From assembly GCA_945865405.1 (NCBI GenBank), contig CAMBDS010000015.1, positions 1 to 57,144 on the forward strand: DNA of 57,144 nt, written 5' to 3'. The translations under genes and the position numbers were made by a program. The stretch comes from Caldithrix abyssi DSM 13497 (GTDB taxonomy: Bacteria > Electryoneota > AABM5-125-24 > Hatepunaeales > Hatepunaeaceae). Under the pieces are notes generated by a model. That model made no database searches. It was not told where the DNA came from and saw only the letters and a program-made list of their open reading frames with translations. This document shows positions 33,918 through 42,967 of this stretch, one piece after another (the first letter of the stretch is position 1; every line of letters starts with the position of its first letter).

Positions 33918-35012
33918 TCAATTCCCTACCAGCACCATCACAACCCCCGTCAACACCAGATTAATCATTGACAACGGTAACAGATAGACCCAGCCGAGCT
34001 TCATGACTTGGTCGTAGCGGAAGCGGGGAAGCGTCCAGCGAATCAGTGTAAAGAGGTAAATCATCACAAAAGTTTTGAAGAAGAGACTTCCCACCTGTAA
34101 CCCCACTACTATCCACTTTCCAAGCTCCAGAGTCCCGCCCCACGGCCAGTGGAAGCCGTCCCACATTAGCCAAGGAACCTGCCAGCCCCCTAAAAATATT
34201 ACGCTGAAAAGTATCGAAACGAGAAGCATTTCGATAAATTCAGTCATCATGAATAGACCCGCTTTCAGCCCGGAATACTCGGTAAAATAACCGATAATCT
34301 CCGACTCTGCCTCCGGAACGTCGAACGGTATGCGCTTATTTTCAGCAATTGCCGCAGGAATAAACAGTAGCGCCCCAAGTGGTTGCAGGAAAATCCCCCA
34401 CCGTGGTATCCAACCCCACCATGTCCCACCTTGTGCGATAATCATCTTCCCAAGGTCGAGCGTCTCGTAAACCATGACACATCCGATCAACGAAAGCCCA
34501 AGGCAAACCTCGTACGATATCATCTGCGCCGAAGCTCGAATGCCGCCCAGCAATGCATATTTATTGTTTGATCCCCACCCTCCAAGCACTGCTCCGTAAA
34601 CTGCAATACCGCCAAATCCAAGCACATAGAGCAAGCCAACGTTAATATTGGCGATCTGCATAGTGATGATTCGACCGCCAACCTCAATCGGTGGCCCAAA
34701 CGGAATTGCAGCAAAGACAAGCATTACCGGCACGAACGTCATCGCCGGCGCCAGCATATGGATCACTTTGTTGGCGAAAGGTGGTATGTAGTCTTCCTTT
34801 GTCAACATCTTGACAGCGTCGGCAATCGGGTGAAACAACCCAATCACTCGCAAACCGAAAATGTCAGCTCGATTGGCTCCCAGACGGTCTTGCATAATCG
34901 CGGATTGCTTCCGCTCCACCCATGTAAGAAGTGTAGCAAGGCCCATCACGATGCTGATCATTCCAAAGATTTTGATCGTTGCGACCATTAAAGTAAATGT
35001 AAGATCGCTCAT
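33918..35012 (-). CDS. nuoH: NADH-quinone oxidoreductase subunit H
   Basis: 364 residues with about eight transmembrane helices. It forms the quinone-chamber base of complex I. Conserved loops are present: 'ERKQSAIMQDRLGANRADIFG', 'ADAVKMLTKEDYIP', 'ENKRIPFDVPEAESEIIGYFTEYSG'. The start overlaps the nuoG stop by one base (TAATG), showing translational coupling. Confidence 0.96.
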   Translation of the reverse strand: MSDLTFTLMVATIKIFGMISIVMGLATLLTWVERKQSAIMQDRLGANRADIFGLRVIGLFHPIADAVKMLTKEDYIPPFANKVIHMLAPAMTFVPVMLVFAAIPFGPPIEVGGRIITMQIANINVGLLYVLGFGGIAVYGAVLGGWGSNNKYALLGGIRASAQMISYEVCLGLSLIGCVMVYETLDLGKMIIAQGGTWWGWIPRWGIFLQPLGALLFIPAAIAENKRIPFDVPEAESEIIGYFTEYSGLKAGLFMMTEFIEMLLVSILFSVIFLGGWQVPWLMWDGFHWPWGGTLELGKWIVVGLQVGSLFFKTFVMIYLFTLIRWTLPRFRYDQVMKLGWVYLLPLSMINLVLTGVVMVLVGN

Positions 35013-36682
35013 TAGCTTGCCACCTTTCGGGACTGCACAATTCCCAACGTTAGTCCTTCATCACCAAGAGTTTCCCACGTCACCTTTGAAAAGAATGAGA
35101 CGTTTTGCGCCATAGCATGAAGCACCTCGGAATGTGTTTCAAAATTGAGCGGCTTCTTCAAATTGTTGGACAATTCAGAGACAATCTCCCAGACCGGCTT
35201 CGCCTCGCCGAGAGGCTCGAAAGCGGCGTCCAGTCGCTGAGTCCGGCAACGGAAGTTGGTGAACGTCCCGCGATACTCGCCCCATGCAGCGGCGGGCAGA
35301 AAGACATTGCCAATAGCCTTCATATCCTCCGGTAAGTTCCTGATTATCAAATAGACGCGCTGAAGTTTCTTCAGGGCGCTCTCGCTTAAAAATGAGCGGG
35401 GATCGGCGAGGATTACTATGAGAGTATCTATTTTCCCGGATTGGATACTCTCCTCCAGTCCATTCACACCCACACCCCCATCCTCCGGCACTACTCCGAT
35501 CCACTCTGCCCCAAGCCGGTTCGGAAACGCATCCGGCGTCCGCAACATATCGTCGCCGTACCAGCTTGCATCAGCAGGCAGTCGGTGATCCAAGCTTGCC
35601 ACCTTCAGCTTGTCGCGGAAGAGACTCTTGACCGCGAACAGCTCCTCGTTTGTAAGCTTCGGCGAGGCGACAACGGCGAGCTTGTTGCCGCTAAGCCCTG
35701 TATTGATACCGTTGGCGACCGCTTTAAGGGCATCGTCCCACGATGCCTCTTCCAAGCCCTTATCACCTGCCATCATCGGCGTTTGCAACCGATCAGCCGT
35801 GTCGGTCGGTTTGTAGCCGTAGCGTCCATCGTCGCACATCCAATGCCCGTTCACCGAGTCATTAAAGCGAGGCTTCAACCGCTGGATCCGCTGAAAGGCC
35901 GTCGCTTCAGTGCGGTGGGTCTTCATCTTGAACGTCTTTTTGTGCCCGTGGAACGGGTTCAGGTCGTAGTCAATCCTTACGTTGCAACCCCGTGAACAAC
36001 CTTGACATATGGATGACTTCGACTGGAGAAACCATACCCTCCGCTTGAACCGGAAGTCCTTGTCCGTCAATGCTCCGACCGGGCAAAGATCGACTACATT
36101 CCCTGCGTAGTCGTTGTCCAGCCGTTTCCCAGGTGTGAGCGCCAACTCTTCTCCATGCCCCATGCCGAAGATGCCAAGCTCATGAGTCTTGGTGACATCT
36201 TGTGTGAAGCGGACGCAACGGCTACAGAGGACACAACGCTCGTTGTCGAGGACGACGGACTTGCCGATATCCTTGGCTTTGAAGTGCTTGCGGTGGCGGA
36301 TCTCGTGCATCTGTGAGTTGTGTCTGCCGTATTGCAGGTAGTAATTCTGCAAGTCGCACTCGCCGGCGTCGTCACAGACCGGGCAATCAAGCGGGTGATT
36401 CGCCAGCAGGTATTCCAACGTCATCTGCTGTTGTTTGTGGACGCCGGGGGTGCTGGTATTGACCTCAAGCCCTTCGGCGACGGTGGTGTTGCACGAGATG
36501 TCGATGCGGGGCTTGCCGCCCTGAACGACTTCCACCTTGCACATACGGCACGAGCCGACGACCTTCAGGTCGGGGTGGTAGCAGAAGTGCGGGACGTAAA
36601 CGCCGACTTGCTTGCAGGCTTCGAGGAGGTTCATCCCGTTGGGGAAGTCGTGCTCGAGGCCGTTGATTTTTACGCGAGGCAT
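35012..36682 (-). CDS. nuoG: NADH-quinone oxidoreductase subunit G
   Basis: 556 residues. The N-terminal 2Fe-2S domain ('HFCYHPDLKVVGSCRMCKVEV'), the His-Cys cluster region ('DCPVCDDAGECDLQNYYLQYG'), the N4/N5-type ligands ('CVLCSRCVRFTQDV', 'NVVDLCPVGALTDK') and 'SICQGCSRGCN' leading into a molybdopterin-oxidoreductase-like domain are all seen. It is shorter than the roughly 900-residue enterobacterial protein. The start is preceded by a TTCAACTTTTAACTTT-type word and no Shine-Dalgarno site. Confidence 0.95.
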   Translation of the reverse strand: MPRVKINGLEHDFPNGMNLLEACKQVGVYVPHFCYHPDLKVVGSCRMCKVEVVQGGKPRIDISCNTTVAEGLEVNTSTPGVHKQQQMTLEYLLANHPLDCPVCDDAGECDLQNYYLQYGRHNSQMHEIRHRKHFKAKDIGKSVVLDNERCVLCSRCVRFTQDVTKTHELGIFGMGHGEELALTPGKRLDNDYAGNVVDLCPVGALTDKDFRFKRRVWFLQSKSSICQGCSRGCNVRIDYDLNPFHGHKKTFKMKTHRTEATAFQRIQRLKPRFNDSVNGHWMCDDGRYGYKPTDTADRLQTPMMAGDKGLEEASWDDALKAVANGINTGLSGNKLAVVASPKLTNEELFAVKSLFRDKLKVASLDHRLPADASWYGDDMLRTPDAFPNRLGAEWIGVVPEDGGVGVNGLEESIQSGKIDTLIVILADPRSFLSESALKKLQRVYLIIRNLPEDMKAIGNVFLPAAAWGEYRGTFTNFRCRTQRLDAAFEPLGEAKPVWEIVSELSNNLKKPLNFETHSEVLHAMAQNVSFFSKVTWETLGDEGLTLGIVQSRKVAS

Positions 36683-36685
36683 AGG

Positions 36686-36713
36686 AAAAGTTGAAAGTTA
36701 AAAGTTGAAATTA
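36686..36713 (-). repeat. Low-complexity word before nuoG
   Basis: On the minus strand, TTCAACTTTTAACTTTCAAC-type units fill the space just before the nuoG ATG. Confidence 0.6.
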
Positions 36714-36722
36714 CATTATAGA

Positions 36723-36749
36723 GCGATGACAAGCATCGCCCGTACGGGC
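36723..36749. repeat. Two small palindromes between the T9SS gene and nuoG
   Basis: GCGATG-ACAAG-CATCGC is followed by the perfect palindrome GCCCGTACGGGC. They belong to the same general class as the other intergenic hairpins. Confidence 0.6.
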
Positions 36750-36769
36750 GAACCTCGTGTCCGCCCTCC

Positions 36770-39703
36770 CTACCTGATTAACAACACTTTTTGTGTTCTG
36801 GTGCCAAGTGTAGTTTTCAGTTTCACAAGATACACACCGGAGGGCTGATTGCCAGCGCTCCAGAGGACGGAATGGCTTCCTGCGGCGCGATTTTCGTCAA
36901 CGAGGCGGACGATTTCGCGCCCGGCGAGGTCGGTAATGGTCAGACCGATTTGGCTCGACTTTGGAAGGTCAAAGCGGATCAACGTTGTCGAATTAAAGGG
37001 GTTCGGGAACGCGGAGTATAGCGCGAATGCTGTGGGTAGAGGCGCAAGGCCTTGAGACCCTACGTCGAGCATCGCCTCAGCAAAACCGTCGGTTTCAAAA
37101 CGTAGGTTAAGCGTCTCGCTTGACTCCGACTCGCGTAGGTTAACCGTCCCGGTTGACAGGAGGACGGGCGTCTCTGCCTGTCCGTTCCATAACTTGAACG
37201 TCAACGCTTCACCCTCTACCGCCCCGTCAATTTCAGCGGTGGTCGGGTCGTCCGCCCAGATTGCCAAGCCAACAGTAGCACCGCCCTCAGCGGCGGTCTG
37301 ACCGGCGGAGACGCCGGTGCTACCAACACACAAGCCTGCTTCCGTGAAGACGCCGATCTCTCCTGATTTTACAATTTGCAATTTACAATTTACAATTATC
37401 GACATGTTCGCGCCAGTCAAGGTGACGGGGCGGAAGTGTAACGCCGCCATCCTGGCGGCAGGTTCCACGGGCATCTCGGGGAAATCCCGATCCTGCCGCC
37501 CGGAGGGCGGCGGTACGTGCCGGCTGGAAGCCAGCGCTACGACTTCCCCTCCCACCGGATAAACCAGCTCGGTTGCCCTGCTGACCCCCAACTGATAGCC
37601 CATCCCGCGAGTCATTGGCGGCATATTGGAGAAGTTGTTCGCCGGGCGGTAGAAGCGGCCATTGATGTCCTTCACCAATAAAACGTCGTCAATGATCCCT
37701 GCTAACGCGTCTCGGACATCGAGGTTGTCCTCCGGGAAATAGGCGACCAGGTTCCAGCCTTGACGGAGGGGGATCGGAGTGCCTACAGCAGTCGGCACGT
37801 TCACAATCACGAGAGTATCGGGTTGAAGCGCTTTCGCCATATAACCCTGCCTCACGTCCCACGGAGCCATATTGTTGAAGACTCCCGGACGGTAAAACTG
37901 CCCGGTCTGGTTCTTCGCCATGTAGAGGTTGCCACGCGTGACGACCTCTGACCAGACATCAGGGATGGTCGCGGTGCGCGGCTGGTTGAAGGCGGAGAGC
38001 ATATTCCAACCCTGCCTTAACGGTATCCTGTGAAAAGTTTGGTGTAGGTAGAAGGCTCCCATGTCGGTGCGAGTTCCGTCCGGGTCGAGTTCCGATTCCG
38101 GGTCGCCGGAGTCGATACAGGGTGACAAATTGTTCAGGTGGAAATCGCCGTTGTCGGGGTCAAGGAAGAGCGGGTCGGAGTCGATGTTGGTCTCACCTTC
38201 AATACCATTCGAATAACGCGCGATTAATTGGGCATCTTCAATGTTGACTTGAACATGATCGAAAATTGAATTTACCAAATTGATTTCTGATTGACTTTGA
38301 AAAAAGACTCCACCTCTATGGAATACAGAGTTAAGAATACTTCCTTCAACTTGGTAGAAATGGAGTTCACCAGTAAATTGATTGCCAGCGCCTGATTCGT
38401 TCCGAAAAAATACACATCCTTCAATCTCGATCCCTGAAGATCGAGCATTAATGGCTCCTCCTGATCCATCCCCGCGATTACCGATGAATCTTGCAGTTGA
38501 AATCAGAGGATTAGCACCTTCAGCGCAAAACATGCCCCCACCCCAAGAAGCAGAATTTCCTGAAATGATTAAGTTTCTTAGGGTTGGTGAAGCATCAATA
38601 ATTTGAATAGCACCACCCGCGCGCCTACCAAAATTATTATTCCAATAGTCGGTTCCAGTGCAATTTCGTATAGAGAATCCATCTAAAACTGTCTGCCTGT
38701 TTTCGTTAGTGCGAAAGTGGACACCCGAGGCATCAAGACCTTGGCCATCAAGAATTACTGAACTTGGATCGGATGGCCTTCCAATGACGGCAATTTCTTT
38801 CCCAAGAAAATCAATACTCTCATTGTATTCCCCCGGCGCGACCAAAACCGTATCCCCATCGCTCGCCGCATCAATCGCAGCCTGAATAGTCTCATACTCG
38901 CCGGGCACGTTGAGGACAGCGTCGAGAACATTTTCACCGGCGCCGCCGATTTGAGAGAGATGCTCGAAACTGACGCGGAAGAACTGGTTATCGCCTTCTC
39001 CTACTACCACTGTTTCGATGCCGTCATTTTCCCAATTTTCCTCATCCGGTAGCCAGTAAGCCATCGCCAGATCATCGTAACCCAGTTCCAAATCCGCCAA
39101 CATGCCGTCGAATTCGTCGTCCATAGGGAAGTTCATCACCATTTTAGCGTCGCCACCAAAGTCGTAATGGCCTTCGGCGTTGATCTGCTCGCCCGCCTCC
39201 GACCAGACCTGCAGATCGGCGAACATCCAGAGGTTGCGCTGTGCCAGATCGTCGGGGTTGGCTATGCCGAGAAACTGCAGTGGAGCCTCGCCCCCGCCCG
39301 TTACGATCAGATTCTTCAAGATGAGGTGTATGACGACGTTCTGGTCAAGTCCGCCTTCTTCGATCTGGATGGTCGAGCCGGCGATGCCGTCCATGAAGAG
39401 TTGGAAGCCTTCACCCAAGCCATATTCGGCGAGGTTGTAGCCGGGGATCTCCCAGACTTCGTTTTCATCGACAGTTTCGCCTTCACCGGATATCTGGATC
39501 GGGCCGATGGGACCAGCTTGCTCGTGAATCATCTCCATGTAAAGGATATAGGTGGCCGTGTGGGCAAAGAGCGGCGTCGCGGCCAGAGCCATGAGGACGA
39601 GAGCGAGAAGGAGATGGATCCCAACATTGACTGCGCAAGCTTGTCCTCTTCGAGACGTTGGGATGATGAGGGAAGGTGAGGTCATCGTAAGATTCGTTTT
39701 CAT
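36770..39703 (-). CDS. T9SS-secreted beta-helix protein
   Basis: 977 residues. The signal peptide is unusually long: a polar stretch 'TSPSLIIPTSRRGQACAVNVG' precedes the hydrophobic core 'IHLLLALVLMALAATPLFA'. A beta-sandwich region follows, then a right-handed beta-helix from about 270 ('VPGEYETIQAAIDAASDG') to 550 ('SPCIDSGDPESELDPDGT'), two 'IPLRQGWN' repeats, one CAG-type module ('EIGVFTEAGLCVGS...GLAIWADDP') and a T9SS type A sorting domain ('SAFPNPFN...TDLAGREIVRLVD...GVYLVKLK'). Palindromic and AT-rich repeats lie in frame between 37367 and 37535. It sits inside the complex I operon without an evident link to respiration. Confidence 0.88.
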   Translation of the reverse strand: MKTNLTMTSPSLIIPTSRRGQACAVNVGIHLLLALVLMALAATPLFAHTATYILYMEMIHEQAGPIGPIQISGEGETVDENEVWEIPGYNLAEYGLGEGFQLFMDGIAGSTIQIEEGGLDQNVVIHLILKNLIVTGGGEAPLQFLGIANPDDLAQRNLWMFADLQVWSEAGEQINAEGHYDFGGDAKMVMNFPMDDEFDGMLADLELGYDDLAMAYWLPDEENWENDGIETVVVGEGDNQFFRVSFEHLSQIGGAGENVLDAVLNVPGEYETIQAAIDAASDGDTVLVAPGEYNESIDFLGKEIAVIGRPSDPSSVILDGQGLDASGVHFRTNENRQTVLDGFSIRNCTGTDYWNNNFGRRAGGAIQIIDASPTLRNLIISGNSASWGGGMFCAEGANPLISTARFIGNRGDGSGGAINARSSGIEIEGCVFFRNESGAGNQFTGELHFYQVEGSILNSVFHRGGVFFQSQSEINLVNSIFDHVQVNIEDAQLIARYSNGIEGETNIDSDPLFLDPDNGDFHLNNLSPCIDSGDPESELDPDGTRTDMGAFYLHQTFHRIPLRQGWNMLSAFNQPRTATIPDVWSEVVTRGNLYMAKNQTGQFYRPGVFNNMAPWDVRQGYMAKALQPDTLVIVNVPTAVGTPIPLRQGWNLVAYFPEDNLDVRDALAGIIDDVLLVKDINGRFYRPANNFSNMPPMTRGMGYQLGVSRATELVYPVGGEVVALASSRHVPPPSGRQDRDFPEMPVEPAARMAALHFRPVTLTGANMSIIVNCKLQIVKSGEIGVFTEAGLCVGSTGVSAGQTAAEGGATVGLAIWADDPTTAEIDGAVEGEALTFKLWNGQAETPVLLSTGTVNLRESESSETLNLRFETDGFAEAMLDVGSQGLAPLPTAFALYSAFPNPFNSTTLIRFDLPKSSQIGLTITDLAGREIVRLVDENRAAGSHSVLWSAGNQPSGVYLVKLKTTLGTRTQKVLLIR
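37367..37400. repeat. AT-rich word inside the T9SS coding sequence
   Basis: TTTACAATT-type units in tandem encode 'IIVNCKLQIVK' within the CAG-type module. A related word is at 55931-55964 between genes. Confidence 0.65.
37443..37535. repeat. Four consecutive palindromes inside the T9SS coding sequence
   Basis: GCCGCCA-TCC-TGGCGGC (37443-37459), TCGGG-GAAAT-CCCGA (37476-37490), GCCGCCC-GGA-GGGCGGC (37495-37511) and GCTGG-AAG-CCAGC (37523-37535) follow one another in frame. They encode an Arg/Pro-rich stretch beginning 'SSRHVPPPSGRQDRDF' that interrupts otherwise domain-like sequence. Confidence 0.8.
39618..39664. repeat. ATCCCAAC/GTTGGGAT inverted repeat in a signal peptide
   Basis: Perfect 8-bp arms flank 31 bp and encode 'IPTSRR...NVGI' ahead of the hydrophobic core. 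The same arms with a GAAA loop are at 57054-57073, in another signal peptide. Confidence 0.75.
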
Positions 39704-39764
39704 TGGTTATCTTTGTGTACTTGGTGGTTTATGTTGGAGCGGATACAGATATCCCTCAACCTGT

Positions 39765-40001
39765 TTACACAGCTATTGGTCTTTGATGCTTTATTGCACG
39801 GACAGACTGGATACGATCCATCGCCGACGAGTCAAAAAAGTTGGCCCGGCATTCAGCGCACTGCCAACGCTCGAGACTCGGAACCAGTGTCCCGTCCTGC
39901 AAGAGGCAGTCGCTCTTGACGCGGATCATCGCCTTCTCACCGCATTCAGGGCATTTATGAAGGCGGTCATCGATCCGATTGAATTCTTTGAATTTATCCA
40001 A
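39765..40001 (-). CDS. YgiT-type zinc-ribbon antitoxin-like protein
   Basis: 78 residues. Two CxxC pairs ('CPECGEKAMI' and 'WQCAECRANFF') form a zinc ribbon like that of the MqsA/YgiT N-terminal domain. It overlaps the upstream DUF4258 gene by 8 nt, the usual order of this toxin-antitoxin type. There is no HTH domain. A second DUF4258/zinc-ribbon pair is at 56353-56878. Confidence 0.65.
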   Translation of the reverse strand: MDKFKEFNRIDDRLHKCPECGEKAMIRVKSDCLLQDGTLVPSLERWQCAECRANFFDSSAMDRIQSVRAIKHQRPIAV

Positions 40002-40302
40002 GGTAGTGTTTCGATGAAATAATAATGTAAAATGTTTCCTGATCGTCCTCTATCTGAACCTTACCCTTGGTGTAGAGAATAAGGCCTCGATAGGTTGGTC
40101 CGACAATTATATGAAGGTATTCTCTTTCACCCGTTTTGGGCGAGTTCGATCTAATTGTTTTGCTTATTGCAGGAGCGTTTATAATTGCTTCTTTTACCAT
40201 TCGTTGGGTGATGCCTTCCCGAGCTAATTCGATATCCGCTTTTTCAGTAAATATCACCTGATCGTCAAGGATGAGTTGCTTGATACGGGTGATGGAACTC
40301 AT
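39994..40302 (-). CDS. DUF4258-domain protein, probable toxin
   Basis: 102 residues from the ATG at 40302. A GGAG site overlaps the stop region of the preceding HEAT-repeat gene, and the longer frame to 40365 would run back into that gene. The core 'IFTEKADIELAREGITQRMVKEAIINA...REYLHIIVGPTYRGLILYT' fits DUF4258, a small RelE-like fold found beside zinc-ribbon antitoxins. The function as an RNase toxin is inferred. Confidence 0.7.
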   Translation of the reverse strand: MSSITRIKQLILDDQVIFTEKADIELAREGITQRMVKEAIINAPAISKTIRSNSPKTGEREYLHIIVGPTYRGLILYTKGKVQIEDDQETFYIIISSKHYLG

Positions 40303-40315
40303 GTGAAATGCCCTC

Positions 40316-41101
40316 TCACTCCTTCGTCCACTTCTTAAGAGCCTCAGTCGCGAGCTTGCGAACAAGCGTATCCTGATCGGCTATCGCCATGGTAAGCGCA
40401 AGAAAGACTCGCTCACTGACTCCTTGATTATCCCCCAAAAGCTTCGCCGCATAGCGTTTTTCAAGCGGGTCGCCAGTAGCAAGTAACTCGGCGAGAACTT
40501 CAGGGTTGCGGAACTGTTGGCGCAGAACGTCGATCTGTTCCTTGCGGCGGGTGTCCTGCCATGCTTTCAGCTCTTCAGGATCAGTGGGTAGCACATCAGC
40601 CGAGGTGAGCATCGAGTCAACGATTGTGTTTTCAAGCTCTTTGAGAAAATCGAGGTCGTCTTCCTGCAAGCCTTTGAACAGCACCTTCTCGTCAATCTCC
40701 CCCATTTCATCCACAATATCGAGCCCTGCAAGGTCTTCGGGGGTAAGCTCGTTCATTGGCGTAGTGACTTCGGCAAGGTAATCCTCGAACTCGTTCGTCG
40801 GCGCACCCAACTCCTTCAAGGCGAGGATCGCCGCCACACGCACTCGCGGCATTGGGTCGTTTCCAGCGAGATTGGTCAGCATAGGTTCAGCTTTTTCGCG
40901 GGCTACCTTGCCCATCGAGCCGATGGCTTCGGCGGCTTCGATGCGGTAGATTGTCTCGCTACTGCCTAGTTGTTTAAGCCAGACTTTAAGCGGTATGCCG
41001 TCTTTTTCCGGCTCTTTACCGCAACCGGATAGCGTTGAGATCAGCGATAATCCTGCGAGGAAAAAGATCGCTGGCAAGAAGGAGCGTTTTGTAATTTTCA
41101 T
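40316..41101 (-). CDS. HEAT-repeat lipoprotein
   Basis: 261 residues. A lipoprotein signal ends at C27 ('LISTLSGC'). HEAT-like helical pairs occur at about 50-100 ('RIEAAEAIGSMGKVAREKAEPML', 'RVRVAAILALKELGAP') and 210-260 ('EKRYAAKLLGDNQG', 'VRKLATEALKKW'). It starts 6 bp after the nuoEF stop, so it belongs to the operon, but a role in complex I is not shown. Confidence 0.78.
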   Translation of the reverse strand: MKITKRSFLPAIFFLAGLSLISTLSGCGKEPEKDGIPLKVWLKQLGSSETIYRIEAAEAIGSMGKVAREKAEPMLTNLAGNDPMPRVRVAAILALKELGAPTNEFEDYLAEVTTPMNELTPEDLAGLDIVDEMGEIDEKVLFKGLQEDDLDFLKELENTIVDSMLTSADVLPTDPEELKAWQDTRRKEQIDVLRQQFRNPEVLAELLATGDPLEKRYAAKLLGDNQGVSERVFLALTMAIADQDTLVRKLATEALKKWTKE

Positions 41102-41107
41102 CGGAAT

Positions 41108-42877
41108 TTAATACACTATCAACTTTTCGAATTCTTCAGGGAATTTTTTCAGCATCGCTTGCACAGGCCACGCGGCTCCGGGAGCAAGCGGGCAGATCGT
41201 CGTGCCGTCCATGTTGTCAGCGAGGCTCATCAACTGATCGAGGTCGCCCTTTCGGCCGCGCCCATGGTTCATTCGGTGGAGGATATTGTAAATCCAAGCT
41301 GTTCCTTCACGGCAAGGAGTACACTGTCCACAAGACTCATGGGCATAAAACCGGGCGATCACCTCCAACGCCTCTGGCATCGAGGTCGAGTCGTCCATCA
41401 CGATCACGCCACCAGAACCGAGCATCGAGCCTGCGCCACGAAGAGCCTCGAAGTCCATCCCGATATCGATCTCGTTGGCGAGCAATAACGGCATCGAGGA
41501 GCCACCAGGTATAACCGCCTTCAATGCGCGCCCGTCTAGCATCCCTCCGGCAAGGCCGTAAATCATCTCCCGCAAAGAATAACCCATTGGAAGTTCCCAG
41601 ACGCCCGGACGTTTCACATGCCCGGAGATGCAGAAGAGTTTCGTGCCGGGTGATTTCTCAGTCCCTCGCTTACGATAGACGTTTGCGCCGAAGTTTATGA
41701 TGTACGGCAGGTTCGAAAGCGTTTCGACGTTATTGACGACGGTTGGGCGTCCGAATAATCCTTTCAGCGCCGGGAATGGCGGCTTGATGCGTGGCCAGCC
41801 TTTCTTACCCTCAAGCGATTCGATCAATCCCGTTTCCTCGCCACAGACGTAAGCACCAGCTCCAGGGTGGCTATAGATGTCAAGATCGAAGCCACTACCG
41901 AAGATGTTCTTGCCGAGATAGCCAGCATCATAAGCTTCTTTAAGGGCATTGTCGAGAACATGGGCTGGCTCGTGGAACTCGCGGCGGATATAGATGTACG
42001 CCGTGTGTACTCCGATAGCCTTGCAGGCGACGATGATGCCGTCGATCAACCGGTGCGGGTCTCGCCTGAAGAGTTCCCGATCTTTGCATGTTCCGGGCTC
42101 TGATTCGTCACCGTTGACACAGAGGTACTTCACCCACGGCGTGTCACGAGGTACGAACGACCACTTCATACCGGTTGGGAAGCCCGCACCGCCCTGTCCT
42201 CGAAGACCTGACTCTTTGACCTGATTGAGGATGTCGTCCGGCTGCATTTCAAGGTGAGCTTTTTTCGCGGCACGATAAGCTCCGCGCTCTTCCGCAACTT
42301 TGATGTGATGCGAATCTTTGATCAGAAAGTTGCCCGAAACTGCTCCGTCAACCAGAGGATCGGTTTCCGTGAGGAGGGTGTCGTTCTCGATCTCTTCGCC
42401 AGCTTTTAGCTTCTGACAGATCGATATGACCTTCTCTTCGGTCAGATTGCCGATAAGTTTCTCACCAACCAGCATGACAGGAGCGTCACAGCAACAGCCG
42501 AGACATTCGGCACGCCTGAACGAGACATTGCCATCAGGAGTGATCTCTTTCTCGGCTATGCCAAGCTCTCGCTCCAGCGTCTTGACCATGTGCTCACCAC
42601 CCAGCAAGCTACAGGAGATGTTGTGGCACACCTGGATGACCGTTTTACCGACCGGCTTAAGGTAGAGAAGGGGGTAAAACGATGCGGTCTCACAGACGGT
42701 TGTGATGTCTATATCGAGCGCCGCAGCGATTTCCTCTTCGTCCTCGACCGTGATCCAGCCTTTCCGGTCTTGAACGGCAAAGAGTGCCGGAACAATGGCG
42801 GCTGATGAGCGCTCGTAACGGGTTCGCAAGTCGGCGAAGATTGTACTAAGCGGTGTTTGTAGGGTTGTGTCGGACAT
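41108..42877 (-). CDS. nuoEF: NADH-quinone oxidoreductase, fused subunits E and F
   Basis: 589 residues. Residues 1-160 are NuoE with the 2Fe-2S ligands ('CHNISC' and 'CLGCC'). From about 190, NuoF follows with the FMN/NADH-binding 'LRGQGGAGFPTGMKWSF', 'NGDESEPGTCKDREL', 'GAGAYVCGEETGLIESLEG' and the N3 cluster motif 'SCGQCTPCREG'. No stop or frameshift separates the halves, so electron entry from NADH is on one polypeptide. E and F are usually separate genes. Confidence 0.95.
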   Translation of the reverse strand: MSDTTLQTPLSTIFADLRTRYERSSAAIVPALFAVQDRKGWITVEDEEEIAAALDIDITTVCETASFYPLLYLKPVGKTVIQVCHNISCSLLGGEHMVKTLERELGIAEKEITPDGNVSFRRAECLGCCCDAPVMLVGEKLIGNLTEEKVISICQKLKAGEEIENDTLLTETDPLVDGAVSGNFLIKDSHHIKVAEERGAYRAAKKAHLEMQPDDILNQVKESGLRGQGGAGFPTGMKWSFVPRDTPWVKYLCVNGDESEPGTCKDRELFRRDPHRLIDGIIVACKAIGVHTAYIYIRREFHEPAHVLDNALKEAYDAGYLGKNIFGSGFDLDIYSHPGAGAYVCGEETGLIESLEGKKGWPRIKPPFPALKGLFGRPTVVNNVETLSNLPYIINFGANVYRKRGTEKSPGTKLFCISGHVKRPGVWELPMGYSLREMIYGLAGGMLDGRALKAVIPGGSSMPLLLANEIDIGMDFEALRGAGSMLGSGGVIVMDDSTSMPEALEVIARFYAHESCGQCTPCREGTAWIYNILHRMNHGRGRKGDLDQLMSLADNMDGTTICPLAPGAAWPVQAMLKKFPEEFEKLIVY

Positions 42878-42967
42878 AAATTCTCAAAATGACCAGAATG
42901 GCCGGCTGATGAAACCGTTTTTATTTTATTTTATAGAGGCAGATACAACATCTGCATCATCAATATG

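Noticed and set aside
36770-41101. HEAT lipoprotein and T9SS protein as complex I assembly factors
   Set aside because: Only position supports this. Neither resembles a known assembly factor, and the surrounding genes show that unrelated insertions are common here.
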